A DNA stretch of 64,000 nt from Streptomyces sp. NBC_00370 (GCF_036084755.1 NZ_CP107968.1:930001-994000), one strand, 5' to 3'. Shown: positions 24,947-34,357, counted from the first letter of the stretch. The notes: generated by a model not told the origin, from the sequence alone. Translations and numbers: made by a program.

Positions 24947-26971
24947 TCACCTGGGCGACCGGGAGGCGGTCCTGTGCCGGCCGAGCAGTTCGGCGAGGCC
25001 CCTGCGGGTCGCCGCTATCACCACCCGCTCCCCCGGCCGCAGCACCCGGTCGGCGGGCAGGTCCCAGCTGAGACCGGTCGGCCGGGGCTGCCCGTCCTCG
25101 CCGGGCGTCGCGGCGGCGTCCGGGGTGTGTGCCGTGTCGTCGCCGGTGTCGAGGGCGATGACCCGCCAGGCGCCGGGGGTGAACACCTCGCCGACCGTGC
25201 GCCCTTCGAGCCGCGGATGGCCTGCCACGTCGACGGAGGCGACCAGCAGCACCTTGCGCTCCACCGGAATGGCGCCGAGCACCTGACGGCCCATCATGGC
25301 GACCGCGAAGGCGGGCGCCGCCAGGTAGGAGACACTGCGGCTGCGCGTCACGGCCCCGGGGTGCGCGGCCCGCAGGGTGCGGTAGACGGCGGTCGCGAAG
25401 TCGTCGTCGTACAGCCGCAGGACGACGGGCAGCCGGGGGGCCACCGAGCGGGCGTACAGCGCGGCTTCGAGGTTGGTGGTGTCCCGGCTGGTGAGGGCGA
25501 GCAGCGCCTGCGCGCGGTAGATCTTGGCCGCCTCCAGCACCCCTTCCTGGGTCACGTCGCCGAGCACGGTCGGTACGTGGAGCCTGCGGGCGAGGGCCAC
25601 ACCGCGCGCCTCCGGGTCCTCCTCTACGCACACGACGGGGATGCCGAGTTCGCGCAGCTGCGTCAGCACCCGGCTGCCGATCTTGCCGAGGCCGAGCAGG
25701 ACGACATGGCCGGAGAGCCCGCGCGGCGGCCTGCGCAGGGCGGAGGCGCTGCGGAACGTGCCGAGCGCTTGGAGGACGGCCGCGGTCACCACGGGCAGCA
25801 GCAGAAGTCCCGCGAGCCCGGTGAGGAGTTGCAGGACCTGCCGGGCCGTGGCGTCGCCGACGGCGGGGTCGTCGATGGCGAACAGGTCGAGCAGCGTCAA
25901 GTACAGGGCGCTGAGCGGGCGCATCCCGGTGACCAGCGAGAGCGCCACCGCCAGCGCGAGCACGACCGCGACGATGCCGACGAAGGACCAGCGCAGCCGG
26001 CGGGAGAACAGCGAGGCCAGCGGGGCGCCACGGCCGCCGAACAGACCGGTCAGCCGCCCGCCGATCCGGCCGCCCGCACCGCCTTCCGGGTCGTTGCCGG
26101 TCTGCGAGACGGTCTCCAGGACGACCGTGCCGCGCCCCACCGCCGCTGCCGCGCTCGCGTCGTCGGGCAGCATCTGCGGCCCGCCGCGCCCGCCGCCGCC
26201 CGGTCCCTCGGCGCCGATCGGGTCGTCGGCCGTCGCCGACAGCAGGGCGAGGGTGCACAGCCCCGGCTCGGCCAACTGGCCAGGCCCCGGGTGCCTGTCG
26301 ACGGCGCGCAGCATCAGGCCGCCCGCCCTGATGACCTTGTTCGTGCCGGTGATGGCGGTCGCAGCCAGCGCGGGGGCCGCCGTGTCGGCGTCGCTGAGGA
26401 CGGTGGTGGAGGCGTCGGGCGCCGTCTCGTCACCGTCGGACGAGGCGACCGCCGCCGACTGGTCGAGGAGCGCTTCGAGGTGCTGGCCGAGCTTGCGGTT
26501 GTAGAGCCGGATGACCAGCCGCAGCCGGGGGTTGAGCCGGCGGGCGGCGAGCGCGGTCCTGATGTTGGTCTCGTCGTCCTCGTGGACGACGGCGAGCGCG
26601 GCGGCGCTCTCCACCCCGGCGTCCCTGAGGACCGCGTCGTCCAGGTCGGCCGCCTCCACGACACGCGGCGGCGCCACCACGCCGGCGAGGCTGTCGTAGG
26701 GGTTGGGCGAGGCCGCTCCCGTACGTCCCACGGCCGCCGACATCCGGCCGAGGAAGGCGGACGCCCGGCCCCGGTTGCCGATCGGGGCCCGTTCGCCGCC
26801 GGCGGCCCGCTGCGGCGGTACGACCAGGACGACCTGTTCGCCGTAGACGTCACGCAGTTCGACGGCCAGCCGGTGGGCCAGCGTGTCGTCGCCGCACACC
26901 ACCATGTGGCCGATGGCGCTGCCGAGTTGGACCTGGTGCGGGAGTGAGGACACACCACCAGTGTGCGACAC
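24947..26971 (-). CDS. NAD-binding (TrkA-N/RCK) channel-like membrane protein, CASTOR/POLLUX-related
   Basis: The 674-residue protein has an N-terminal Rossmann-like RCK segment (IGHMVVCGDDTLAHRLAVEL), a glycine-rich linker, two or three membrane segments around residues 330-430 (WSFVGIVAVVLALAVALSLV, LLTGLAGLLLLPVVTAAVL), and a second TrkA-N domain (LSGHVVLLGLGKIGSRVLTQ, then VPTVLGDVTQEGVLEAAKIY). A helix-loop-helix between the membrane segments (MRPLSALYLTLLDLFAIDDP) sits where a pore loop would be but lacks a clear TVGYG filter. The layout resembles bacterial relatives of CASTOR/POLLUX ion channels gated by ligand binding. The GTG start at 26971 is uncertain because no ribosome site is visible. 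Confidence 0.75.
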   Translation of the reverse strand: MSHTGGVSSLPHQVQLGSAIGHMVVCGDDTLAHRLAVELRDVYGEQVVLVVPPQRAAGGERAPIGNRGRASAFLGRMSAAVGRTGAASPNPYDSLAGVVAPPRVVEAADLDDAVLRDAGVESAAALAVVHEDDETNIRTALAARRLNPRLRLVIRLYNRKLGQHLEALLDQSAAVASSDGDETAPDASTTVLSDADTAAPALAATAITGTNKVIRAGGLMLRAVDRHPGPGQLAEPGLCTLALLSATADDPIGAEGPGGGGRGGPQMLPDDASAAAAVGRGTVVLETVSQTGNDPEGGAGGRIGGRLTGLFGGRGAPLASLFSRRLRWSFVGIVAVVLALAVALSLVTGMRPLSALYLTLLDLFAIDDPAVGDATARQVLQLLTGLAGLLLLPVVTAAVLQALGTFRSASALRRPPRGLSGHVVLLGLGKIGSRVLTQLRELGIPVVCVEEDPEARGVALARRLHVPTVLGDVTQEGVLEAAKIYRAQALLALTSRDTTNLEAALYARSVAPRLPVVLRLYDDDFATAVYRTLRAAHPGAVTRSRSVSYLAAPAFAVAMMGRQVLGAIPVERKVLLVASVDVAGHPRLEGRTVGEVFTPGAWRVIALDTGDDTAHTPDAAATPGEDGQPRPTGLSWDLPADRVLRPGERVVIAATRRGLAELLGRHRTASRSPR

Positions 26972-26989
26972 GGCGGTTGACGCACCGAC

Positions 26990-27023
26990 AGCCGCCCCGG
27001 CCGCGTGTGCGACCGGGGCGGCT
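26990..27023. terminator. Terminator after the formate dehydrogenase gene
   Basis: AGCCGCCCCGG pairs with CCGGGGCGGCT (11 bp) over a 12-base loop, 39 bases after the leftward stop codon. Confidence 0.7.
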
Positions 27024-27061
27024 GATGTCGTACGGGGACGTGCCGGTCTGCCTGGTGCGCG

Positions 27062-28225
27062 TCAGCCCTTCGACACCGAGTAGGAGTGCGCTCCCGTACC
27101 CGCGAGACCGCCGTTGTCGACGATCAGGTACTCCTCGCGGATCGGGGTGCCGTCGAAGAAGTTCTCCAGGATCTCCCGGGTGCCCGCCGCGTAGCGGGTC
27201 TGGGCCGAGAGCGAGGAACCGGAGATGTGCGGGGTCATGCCGTGGTGCGGCATGGTCCGCCAGGGGTGGTCGGCGGGGGCCGGCTGCGGGTACCAGACGT
27301 CGCCCGCGTAGCCCGCGAGCTGTCCGCTGCGCAGCGCGCGGTCGACGGCGTCCCGGTCGGCGATCTTCGCGCGGGCGGTGTTGATGAGGTAGGCGCCGCG
27401 CTTCATCGACGCGATCAGCTCGTCGCCGAACAGCCCCTCGGTCTCCGGGTGGAGAGGCGCGTTGATGGTGACCACGTCGCAGTGCGGGACCATGTCCTGC
27501 GTGCTCTCGTGCCAGATCAGGCCGAGCTCGCGCTCGGTCTCCTCGGGCAGCCGGTGCCGGTCGGTGTAGTGCAGCTTGACGTCGAACGGGGCGAGCCTGC
27601 GCAGCACGGCGAGCCCGATCCGGCCGGCCGCCACGGTCCCGACGTGCATGCCCTCCAGGTCGTAGCTGCGGGCGACGCAGTCGGCGATGTTCCAGCCGCC
27701 GTCGAGGACCCACTGGTGCGAGGGGAGGTAGTTGCGGACCAGCGACAGGGTCATCATCACGACGTGCTCGGCGACGCTGATGCTGTTGCAGTACGTGACC
27801 TCGGCGACGGTGACGCCCGCCCCGATGGCGGCGTCCAGGTCGACATGGTCCGAGCCGATCCCGGCGGTGACGGCGAGCTTGAGGTTCTTCGCCGTCGCGA
27901 TGCGCTCGGCCGTCAGATAGGCAGGCCAGAACGGCTGGGAGATGACCACGTCCGCGTCGACGAGTTCCTGGTCGAAGACGGACCCCTCGCGGTCCTTGTC
28001 CGACGTGACGACGAGCGTGTGGCCACGGGACTCCAGGAAGGTCCGCAGGCCCAGTTCGCCGGAGACGCTGCCGAGGAGCTCGCCCGGCGTGAAGTCGATG
28101 GCCTGCGGTGTCGGGGCGCTCTGGCCGCCCGCGTAACTCTCGATCTTGGGGATGTCGTCGCGGGCGTAGGAGGTCGGGTATCCGTCGACCGGGTCGTCGT
28201 ACAGCACGCACAGCACCTTTGCCAT
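27062..28225 (-). CDS. fdh: NAD-dependent formate dehydrogenase (metal-free)
   Basis: The 387-residue protein is closely similar over its full length to the well-studied Pseudomonas sp. 101 enzyme, which oxidises formate to CO2 with NAD+ and uses no metal. Diagnostic pieces are MAKVLCVLYDDPVDGYP, VISQPFWPAYLT, the Asn in TYCNSISVAEH, the nucleotide fold VGTVAAGRIGLAVLRRL, the catalytic Arg in LINTARAKIADRDAV, Gln in WYPQPAP and His in GMTPHISGSSLSAQ. GAGGAG precedes ATG 28225. It lies downstream of, and on the same strand as, a LysR regulator and a molybdate transport block. It would supply NADH and remove formate. Confidence 0.95.
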   Translation of the reverse strand: MAKVLCVLYDDPVDGYPTSYARDDIPKIESYAGGQSAPTPQAIDFTPGELLGSVSGELGLRTFLESRGHTLVVTSDKDREGSVFDQELVDADVVISQPFWPAYLTAERIATAKNLKLAVTAGIGSDHVDLDAAIGAGVTVAEVTYCNSISVAEHVVMMTLSLVRNYLPSHQWVLDGGWNIADCVARSYDLEGMHVGTVAAGRIGLAVLRRLAPFDVKLHYTDRHRLPEETERELGLIWHESTQDMVPHCDVVTINAPLHPETEGLFGDELIASMKRGAYLINTARAKIADRDAVDRALRSGQLAGYAGDVWYPQPAPADHPWRTMPHHGMTPHISGSSLSAQTRYAAGTREILENFFDGTPIREEYLIVDNGGLAGTGAHSYSVSKG

Positions 28226-28305
28226 GACTGCGGCTCCTCATCCGTTGCTGCGGAAAGTTACTTCCACAGTGGCCCTGACCAGGGAGGATGGCAAAGCGAA
28301 AGTTT

Positions 28306-28319
28306 CTATGCCCGGATAG
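28306..28319. promoter_or_regulatory. Possible LysR-type binding site between lysR and fdh
   Basis: CTAT-GCCCGG-ATAG is a palindrome with a T-N-A type spacing that suits LysR-family sites, and a further CTATCCGGG half lies beside it at the end of the lysR gene. It is 81 bp upstream of the fdh start on the same strand. Confidence 0.45.
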
Positions 28320-28326
28320 GCAGGGG

Positions 28327-29268
28327 CTATCCGGGCAGCGCCGGGCGCAGATAGGTGTCGAGCAGCCGGTCCAGCGCCTCCCGTACACCGGCTTCCCTGG
28401 CGATCTCCAGCAGCCCGCGGGCCAGGACGGGTTCGGGGCTGCGGTCGGCGATGACGAGGCCCACCCGCGGGCCGTGCGCCGGGGTGGCCAGCGGGATGAC
28501 CCGCATCCCCTCGGGTACGCCGAACATGTGCAGCCAGGCGTGGGAGATCACACTGGACCACCGCCCGGCCGCCAGGTGGGCGTAGAGCCCCGCCACCGAG
28601 TCGGTCTCGATCGCCGGGGTCACGGTGGATCCGCCGTCGGCCGCGAAGTACTCGTCCATGATGCGCCGGTTGCGCATCTCCCGCGACAGCAGGCACAGCG
28701 GCAGGTCCGCGATCTGCGACCAGCCCGCGACCTCTTGCCCCGACAGCGGTCCGGCCAGCGGGGTGAGCAGCAGATAGCGCTCCTCGTAGAGCGGGGTCCT
28801 GCGCACCTGGCCGAGGGTTTCGTCGTCCAAGTAGGTGATGGCGATGTCGAGTTCGAACTCGGCGAGCCGGTGGGTGATGTCGCGGGACGACAGCGAGTCG
28901 ATCACCACCCTTGCCTGCGGGTGCCGTTCGCAGAACGGTGTGGTGAGCAGCGAGGCCACGGTGAGCGCGGTGGGTATCGCGCCGAGCCGCAGCGTGCCGG
29001 TCAGGCCGCCCCGCATCGCGGACAGTTCATGGCGCAGCGCGTCGCGCTCGGCGAGTATCCGGTGCGCCCACAGCAGTACCCGCTCGCCCTCGGGGGTCAG
29101 TCCTTCGAAGCGGCGGCCCCTGCGCACGATGGGCACGTCCAGTTCGTGTTCGAGTTTGCGGATCGCCGCCGACAGGGACGGCTGGGAGACGAAGCAGGCG
29201 GCGGCTGCGCGGGCGAAGTGCCGCTCCCTGGCGAGCGCGACGAGGTATTCCAGCTGGCGCAGCAACAT
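28327..29268 (-). CDS. LysR-family transcriptional regulator next to fdh
   Basis: The 313-residue protein has the LysR winged helix at its N-terminus (MLLRQLEYLVALARERHFAR, then CFVSQPSLSAAIRKLEHEL) and the periplasmic-binding-protein-like effector domain (GTLRLGAIPTALTVASLL, LDIAITYLDDETLG). ATG 29268 was chosen over 29313 because LysR proteins begin just before the first helix, and GGGAGCGAG lies upstream. It is 101 bp upstream of fdh and 69 bp downstream of modBC on the same strand, so it may be cotranscribed. A role as formate-responsive activator of fdh is inferred from position only. Confidence 0.88.
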   Translation of the reverse strand: MLLRQLEYLVALARERHFARAAAACFVSQPSLSAAIRKLEHELDVPIVRRGRRFEGLTPEGERVLLWAHRILAERDALRHELSAMRGGLTGTLRLGAIPTALTVASLLTTPFCERHPQARVVIDSLSSRDITHRLAEFELDIAITYLDDETLGQVRRTPLYEERYLLLTPLAGPLSGQEVAGWSQIADLPLCLLSREMRNRRIMDEYFAADGGSTVTPAIETDSVAGLYAHLAAGRWSSVISHAWLHMFGVPEGMRVIPLATPAHGPRVGLVIADRSPEPVLARGLLEIAREAGVREALDRLLDTYLRPALPG

Positions 29269-29337
29269 CGCTCGCTCCCGTCCGGCCGGCCGTCCGCTCG
29301 GCTCGTTCCCCATCTACGCGGCTGCCGGCCGTTCTGT

Positions 29338-31272
29338 CTACAGCGCGACGAGGGTGACCTCGGTGGCTTTGACGCTCGTCCAGACGGACACGCCGTCGGT
29401 CAGGCCCAGTTCGGCCGCGGCGCCCGGGGTGATCTCGGCGACCAGGTCGGGTGCGTCGCCCGAGGTGATCAGGATCCGCAGCCGGCTGCCGGACGCCGTG
29501 ATCTCCCGGACCGTACCGGGCCATACGTTGCGCGGACTGCCCGTGGGGCGCTCCCGGTGTACGGCGACGGCTTCCGGGGCGATGATCGCCAGCGCGGCCG
29601 TGCCGGCGGGCAGCGGTTCGGCGACGACCAGCCGGCCGCCGGCCGTCAGGTCGAGTCCGTCCTGACCGAACGTGCCGGGCCAGGCGTTGCGGCCGAGCAT
29701 CCGGGCCACCCAGGGGGAGCGCGGGCTGCGGGTGACCTCGGTGGGCGGCGCGTCCTGCAGGGCGCGTCCCTCGTCCAGTACGAGCACCCGGTCGGCCAGC
29801 GAGACCGCCTCGACCGGGTCGTGCGTGACGATGAGACAGACCCCGCCGAAGTCCGCGAGGTGGCCGCGCAGGGTGTGCCGTACCTGGGCGCGGGTGGTCT
29901 GGTCGAGTGCGGCCAGCGGCTCGTCGAGCAGCAGCAGCCGTGGCCGGGCGGCGAGTGCGCGGGCGAGGGCGACCCGCTGTGCCTGGCCGCCGGAGAGCTG
30001 GTGCGGTTTGCGGTCGGCGAGCCGGCCGACGCCCAGCCTGTCCAGCCAGCCCTGGGCGGTGCGGCGGGCTTCGGAGCGGCGGACGCCGTGGGCCCGCAGG
30101 CCGTACGCGGTGTTGGCGAGCGCGCTCAGATGCGGGAAGAGCGCGCCGTTCTGCGGGACCCAGGCGACACCGCGCCGGTGCGGCGGCAGGGAGGTGACGT
30201 CGCGGTCCCCGAGCTTGATGTCGGCGTGGGCGCGCGGGGTGAGGCCGAGCAGCGCGCGCAGCAGGGTGGTCTTGCCCGCGCCGTTGGGTCCCACGACGGC
30301 GATGGTGGTGCCGGGGTCGGCGTCGAGGGTGAGGTGGTTGAACCCGGTGACCTCGGCGTGCAGCCGCCAGCGCTCGGCGGGGACGGGCGGGGCGGTCTCC
30401 TTCGGCGCGGGGAGGCCGGCGAGGGGCAGCGCCGGGTCGTCCGGCGGCCGGACGCTCGCGCGTACCCGCTCGGCGCCGCCGCCGGTCCAGCGGCCGCGCA
30501 GCGCGATGAGGACGGCCATGGCGATGGCGAGCAGCAGCAGCGAGACGGAGGTCGCCGCTTCCGGTGAGCTCTGCAGCAGCAGATAGACCTGGAGCGGCAG
30601 GGTCTGTGTGGTGCCGGGGAGATTGCCGGCGAAGGTGATGGTGGCGCCGAACTCGCCGAGCGCACGCGCCCAGGTCAGTGCGGCGCCGGCGGCCAGCCCC
30701 GGCGCGACCATCGGCAGCGTGACGGTCAGGAAGACCCGTACCGGTGAGGCGCCCAGGGAGGCCGCCGTCTCCTCGTAGGCGGGCCGCAGCCCGGCCAGGG
30801 TGCCTTCCAGGCTGATGATGAGGAAGGGCATCGCGACGAAGGTCGCCGCGACCACGGCGCCCGCCGTACTGAACGGCAGCACGATGCCGAAGGTGTTCTC
30901 CAGCCACGGCCCGAGCAGCCCTCGGCGGCCGAAGCCGAGCAGCAGCGCGACACCGCCGACGGTGGGCGGCAGCACCATCGGCAGCAGCACCAGCGAGCGG
31001 ATCAGGGTCTTGCCGGGGAACTCGACCCTCGCCAGCAGCCAGGCCAGCGGTACGCCGAGCAGCAGGGCGAGGCCCAGGGCGCAGAACGAGACCAGCAGCG
31101 AGAGCTTCAGCGCCTCGACGGTGTCCGGGCTGCTGAGATGCGCGCCGAGTTCGCTCCACTCGGTCCGGGCGAGGATACCGATCAGCGGCATCAGCAGGAA
31201 CGCGACGGCGAGCAGCGCGGGCAGCGCCAGCGCCACGGGTGCCCCGGTCCTGCCGGTACGGGTGCGTCTCAT
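29338..31272 (-). CDS. modBC: Fused molybdate ABC transporter permease and ATPase (ModB-ModC)
   Basis: One 644-residue chain carries both inner-membrane parts of the molybdate importer. Residues 1-265 are a ModB-type permease with about six helices and the EAA loop (EETAASLGASPVRVFLTVTLP). Residues about 300-530 are the ATPase with Walker A GPNGAGKTT, signature LSGGQAQR and Walker B LLLLDEPL. Residues about 555-644 form a TOBE/Mop domain (RNVWPGTVREITASGSRLRI, SVWTSVKATEVTLV) that binds molybdate and regulates uptake. Fusion of the two subunits is known in actinomycetes. It follows modA after 122 bp with a hairpin in the gap. Confidence 0.93.
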   Translation of the reverse strand: MRRTRTGRTGAPVALALPALLAVAFLLMPLIGILARTEWSELGAHLSSPDTVEALKLSLLVSFCALGLALLLGVPLAWLLARVEFPGKTLIRSLVLLPMVLPPTVGGVALLLGFGRRGLLGPWLENTFGIVLPFSTAGAVVAATFVAMPFLIISLEGTLAGLRPAYEETAASLGASPVRVFLTVTLPMVAPGLAAGAALTWARALGEFGATITFAGNLPGTTQTLPLQVYLLLQSSPEAATSVSLLLLAIAMAVLIALRGRWTGGGAERVRASVRPPDDPALPLAGLPAPKETAPPVPAERWRLHAEVTGFNHLTLDADPGTTIAVVGPNGAGKTTLLRALLGLTPRAHADIKLGDRDVTSLPPHRRGVAWVPQNGALFPHLSALANTAYGLRAHGVRRSEARRTAQGWLDRLGVGRLADRKPHQLSGGQAQRVALARALAARPRLLLLDEPLAALDQTTRAQVRHTLRGHLADFGGVCLIVTHDPVEAVSLADRVLVLDEGRALQDAPPTEVTRSPRSPWVARMLGRNAWPGTFGQDGLDLTAGGRLVVAEPLPAGTAALAIIAPEAVAVHRERPTGSPRNVWPGTVREITASGSRLRILITSGDAPDLVAEITPGAAAELGLTDGVSVWTSVKATEVTLVAL

Positions 31273-31349
31273 CGGCGGCCCCCAGGGCCTCTCGTTCGGA
31301 TCGGGCCGAATCGGGCCGGATCAGGAAGGGCGCGGTCCGCGCCCCGTGG

Positions 31350-31374
31350 CTGTCCGGTCCCCCGGTCCGGACAG
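31350..31374. terminator. Hairpin between modA and modBC
   Basis: CTGTCCGG pairs with CCGGACAG over a 9-base loop 21 bases after modA stops. A second palindrome (GGGCGCGG-T-CCGCGCCC, 31328-31344) is next to it. They may reduce read-through so that binding protein is made in excess of the transporter. Confidence 0.45.
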
Positions 31375-31394
31375 TCCGGATGCGCGGCGGGGTG

Positions 31395-32219
31395 TCACGG
31401 CTGCTGGAAACCGGCCGCCTGGAGGATCTTCTGGGCCTCGGGGCTCCTGAGCCAGGCGACGAAGGCGGTGGCCGCCACGCTGTCCTTGGCCGTCTTGAGG
31501 GTGGCCGCCGGGTACTGGGCGACGGCGTTCTGCGCGTCGGGGATGCTGACAGCGTCGACCTTGCCGGTCGCGGTCGCCGCGTCCGTCTTGTAGACGATGC
31601 CGGCGTCGGCCTCGCCCAGTTCGACCTTGCTCAGCACGGCGCGGACGTCGGCCTCCTGGGAGACCGGCTTCACGTCGATGTGCTGGGCGTCCAGCACTTG
31701 CTTGCTGTAGTTGCCGACCGGCACCGCGGGGGCGGCGAGCACGACCTTGAGCTTGGGGTCGGCCAGGTCCTTCAGGTTGTCGATCTTGTCAGGGTTGCCC
31801 TTGGCCGTGGCGATGACCAGCCGGTTCTTGGCGATGATCGTGGGGGTCCCGGTGTCCGCCTTGACGCCGTCCATGGTCTTGGTGTCGGCGGTGACGAGCG
31901 CGTCGGCGGGCGCGCCCTGCTTGACCTGGGCCGCGAGGTCCTGCGAGCCGGCGAAGGAGAACTTGACCGTGGTACCCGGGTGTTCCTTCTCGTAGGTGGC
32001 ACCCGCCGTCTTGAACACGTCGGTGAGCGAGGCGGCGGCCAGCACGGTCAGGCTGACGTTCTTCGGCGCGGCGGAGGACGGCGCCGCCGAGGGCGACGCG
32101 GAGGCACCCGCGTCACCCTTCGCGTTGTCGTCGCTGTCACCGCAGGCGGCGAGCGGCAGCAGGAGCGCCGCGGTCACGATCGCGGTGGCGGCGCGGCGGC
32201 GGGTGAGGAAGGAAGACAT
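31395..32219 (-). CDS. modA: Molybdate-binding lipoprotein
   Basis: The 274-residue protein has a lipoprotein signal with the lipobox LPLAAC, a Ser/Ala/Pro-rich spacer, and a ModA-type periplasmic-binding fold: [40 protein letters not shown] with the conserved serines that hold the oxyanion, [13 protein letters not shown], and GIVYKTDA. It would capture molybdate (or tungstate) outside the membrane for ModBC. ATG 32219 opens the signal peptide; the longer frame upstream lacks that logic. Confidence 0.92.
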   Translation of the reverse strand: MSSFLTRRRAATAIVTAALLLPLAACGDSDDNAKGDAGASASPSAAPSSAAPKNVSLTVLAAASLTDVFKTAGATYEKEHPGTTVKFSFAGSQDLAAQVKQGAPADALVTADTKTMDGVKADTGTPTIIAKNRLVIATAKGNPDKIDNLKDLADPKLKVVLAAPAVPVGNYSKQVLDAQHIDVKPVSQEADVRAVLSKVELGEADAGIVYKTDAATATGKVDAVSIPDAQNAVAQYPAATLKTAKDSVAATAFVAWLRSPEAQKILQAAGFQQP

Positions 32220-32344
32220 GAGGGTGGGTACTCCTTGACGGGGCGCGCGCCGGGGTCGGGCGCTCGGGCGGACAGGACCAGGAGCGCCGGGGACGGCGAC
32301 GCCACGGGTGGTGGTGCCTGGGGTCTTCACGCGGAAGACCCCGT

Positions 32345-32740
32345 TCAGGTGCGGTCGATGTGCACGCTGGTGGACTTCACACGCGCGGTTGCCTGCATTC
32401 CTACCTCCAGGCCGAGTTCCTCCACGGCTTCCCTGGTGAGCAGGGAGACCAGCCGGTGCGGCCCTGCCTGGATCTCCACTTGGGCGGCGACGTCACCGAG
32501 TTTGACGGCGGTGACGATGCCGGGGAACGCGTTGCGCGCCGAGGTGTACGAGACGTCCTCCTCGCCCGCGCCTTGCTGGGCGACCTCGACGGAGAACGCG
32601 GCGAGATCACGGCCGTCGATGAGCCGCCGGCCGCCTTCGTCGCGGTGCGTCTCGACGCGGCCGGCGTCGGCCCAGCGGCGCGCGGTGTCGGGACTCACCC
32701 CGAGCAGGCGGGCCGCCTGGCCGATTGTGTAGGACTGCAT
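32345..32740 (-). CDS. ModE-like molybdate regulator (MerR-type HTH plus Mop/TOBE domain)
   Basis: The 131-residue protein joins an excisionase/MerR-like helix-turn-helix ([20 protein letters not shown]) to a C-terminal Mop/TOBE domain ([40 protein letters not shown]) that binds molybdate. It should sense intracellular molybdate and control the mod genes that follow 125 bp downstream on the same strand. ATG 32740 (MQSYT) is supported by the domain boundary. The upstream in-frame extension to 32839 is noncoding in style. Confidence 0.87.
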   Translation of the reverse strand: MQSYTIGQAARLLGVSPDTARRWADAGRVETHRDEGGRRLIDGRDLAAFSVEVAQQGAGEEDVSYTSARNAFPGIVTAVKLGDVAAQVEIQAGPHRLVSLLTREAVEELGLEVGMQATARVKSTSVHIDRT

Positions 32741-32852
32741 GTGCGACAAGATATGCCGTTTTCGCTGGCATCTACAATTCTTCGGAGGAATCTCCGCCGC
32801 AGCTGCGACACCGGCTGGAGAAACGTCCAAGAGCGTCAACGACGCGCGCGGA

Positions 32853-34058
32853 TCAGTTCTTGACGGTCCGCAGGACGACGAATTTGGGGTCGCTGGTGAC
32901 GACCTCGCAGTTACCGAAGAGCCGCCGGAGCTTCGCGTGGTAGCCGAGGTGCCGGTTGCCGACGACCCACAGTTCGCCGCCGGGCCGCAGGGCCGCCTTG
33001 GCGCCGGTGAACATCCGCCAGGCCGCCGCGTCGGTGGTCGCCTGGTGGCTGTGGAACGGCGGGTTGTTGAGTACGAGATCGACCGTGCCCGCCGGTACGC
33101 CTGCCATGCCGTCGCCGAGCACGAAGGCGGCGGGCGCCGCCGGGGTGCCCGCGGCGTCGGTCCGGGTGTTCTCGCGGAAGGTGGCCTCGGCGGAGGCGAC
33201 GGCGGAGAACGACTCGTCGATGAAGGTCACCCTGGCCTCGGGGTTGGCCAGGGCCACCGCCGTACCGACCACGCCGTTGCCGCAGCCGAGGTCGACGACA
33301 TGCTCGGGTCCCGTCCGCCGGGGCAGGTTGCGCAGGAAGAAGCGCGTGCCGATGTCGAGCCGTTCGGCGCAGAAGATGCCGGCGTGGTTGACGACGGTAC
33401 GGCCGGACACCGCGCCGAGTCCTTCGGGCAGCGCGTACCGGTGCGGCCAGGGGGAGGCGGTGCGCGGCCGGTCGGCGGCGGGTGAGCAGAAGACGAGGCG
33501 CGCCTTGCGCACGGCGAGCGACGTCCTGGTCGGGCCGAGGATCTGCTCGAAGAGTTTGAGGGTGGAGGTGTGGATCTCGGTGACGCGTCCGGTGGCGACC
33601 ACGACGGTGTCCTGGTGGACGGCGGGCGCGAGGCGGTGCAGCTGGTCCTCCAGGAACGCGAGGCTCTTGGGGACCCGGATCAGCAGGACGTCGATCCGCT
33701 CGGGCGGGGTGTCGCGGGCCGACAGCAGCCGTACCGCGTCGGCCGCCGCACCGCTGCGGCGCAGATTGGCCCGGGTCGACTGCTGGGTGAGGTACGAGTC
33801 GGTGATCTGGACGAGCGGCCCGGCGCTGAGCTGGTCGAGGCGGTGCGCGGCGAGCGCGGTGGTCAGCGCGCCCCACCGGTCACCCACGACGACCACGGTG
33901 CCCGACAGATCGGTCGGCACCGTGTCGGTGTCGCCCTCCCCCGCGAGGTGTTCGAGCAGGTACTCGTCGGCCGAGTCCCACGCGCGCAGGGTCTCGCGGG
34001 GCTGGTCGGGGAATCGGGTGAGGCCGAACTCGCCCCATGAGGTCGTCAAACGGTTCAT
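32853..34058 (-). CDS. rlmG: 23S rRNA guanine-N2 methyltransferase, RlmG/RsmC type
   Basis: The 401-residue protein has the two-lobe layout of RlmG/RsmC enzymes. A degenerate N-terminal methyltransferase-like half (TVVVVGDRWGALTTALAAHR) is followed by a catalytic half with the SAM-binding HVVDLGCGNGVVGTAVA and the guanine-N2 motif NNPPFHSHQ. It probably methylates G1835 (E. coli numbering) or a neighbouring guanine of 23S or 16S rRNA using S-adenosylmethionine. ATG 34058 fits the family start. It stands alone on the minus strand, with the molybdate regulator 112 bp downstream. Confidence 0.87.
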   Translation of the reverse strand: MNRLTTSWGEFGLTRFPDQPRETLRAWDSADEYLLEHLAGEGDTDTVPTDLSGTVVVVGDRWGALTTALAAHRLDQLSAGPLVQITDSYLTQQSTRANLRRSGAAADAVRLLSARDTPPERIDVLLIRVPKSLAFLEDQLHRLAPAVHQDTVVVATGRVTEIHTSTLKLFEQILGPTRTSLAVRKARLVFCSPAADRPRTASPWPHRYALPEGLGAVSGRTVVNHAGIFCAERLDIGTRFFLRNLPRRTGPEHVVDLGCGNGVVGTAVALANPEARVTFIDESFSAVASAEATFRENTRTDAAGTPAAPAAFVLGDGMAGVPAGTVDLVLNNPPFHSHQATTDAAAWRMFTGAKAALRPGGELWVVGNRHLGYHAKLRRLFGNCEVVTSDPKFVVLRTVKN

Positions 34059-34078
34059 TGAGCGCCAGGCTAGCCCCC

Positions 34079-34109
34079 GTGATCAGCCCACCGGTGCCGG
34101 GGTGATCAC
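34079..34109. promoter_or_regulatory. Inverted repeat GTGATCA-N17-TGATCAC before rlmG
   Basis: Perfect 7-bp arms lie 21 bp upstream of the rlmG start and overlap the stop codon of the small upstream gene. It may be a terminator for that gene or a regulatory stem. Confidence 0.35.
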
Positions 34110-34357
34110 GATCCGGGCTGCCGCCTCGTGTCGGCGCGGGCTCCGCGGGCCAGGTCGAGCGCGGTCTGGGCCTGCCGGAGGGTGAGCACGGCGGCGAATT
34201 CGGTGCGGGCGATCTCCAGCACCACAGCGGCGTCGGCGGGCGGGTGCGGGTGGTCGCGCAGGGCGATGTCGGCGGCGGCCCGCGCCAGCAGGTCGTCGTC
34301 GCGGGCCGCCCCGGGCTGGGACATCGTGCGCAGGACCTCGTGCCAGAGTCCGGCCAT
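34106..34357 (-). CDS. Small hypothetical protein downstream of TetR gene
   Basis: The 83-residue protein is not of a family I recognise. It is helical and charged (WHEVLRTMSQPG, EIARTEFAAVLTLRQAQTAL), with no membrane segment. It starts 3 bp after the TetR stop codon, so the two genes almost certainly share a transcript and their translation may be coupled. That tight spacing is the main support for it being a gene. Confidence 0.6.
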   Translation of the reverse strand: MAGLWHEVLRTMSQPGAARDDDLLARAAADIALRDHPHPPADAAVVLEIARTEFAAVLTLRQAQTALDLARGARADTRRQPGS

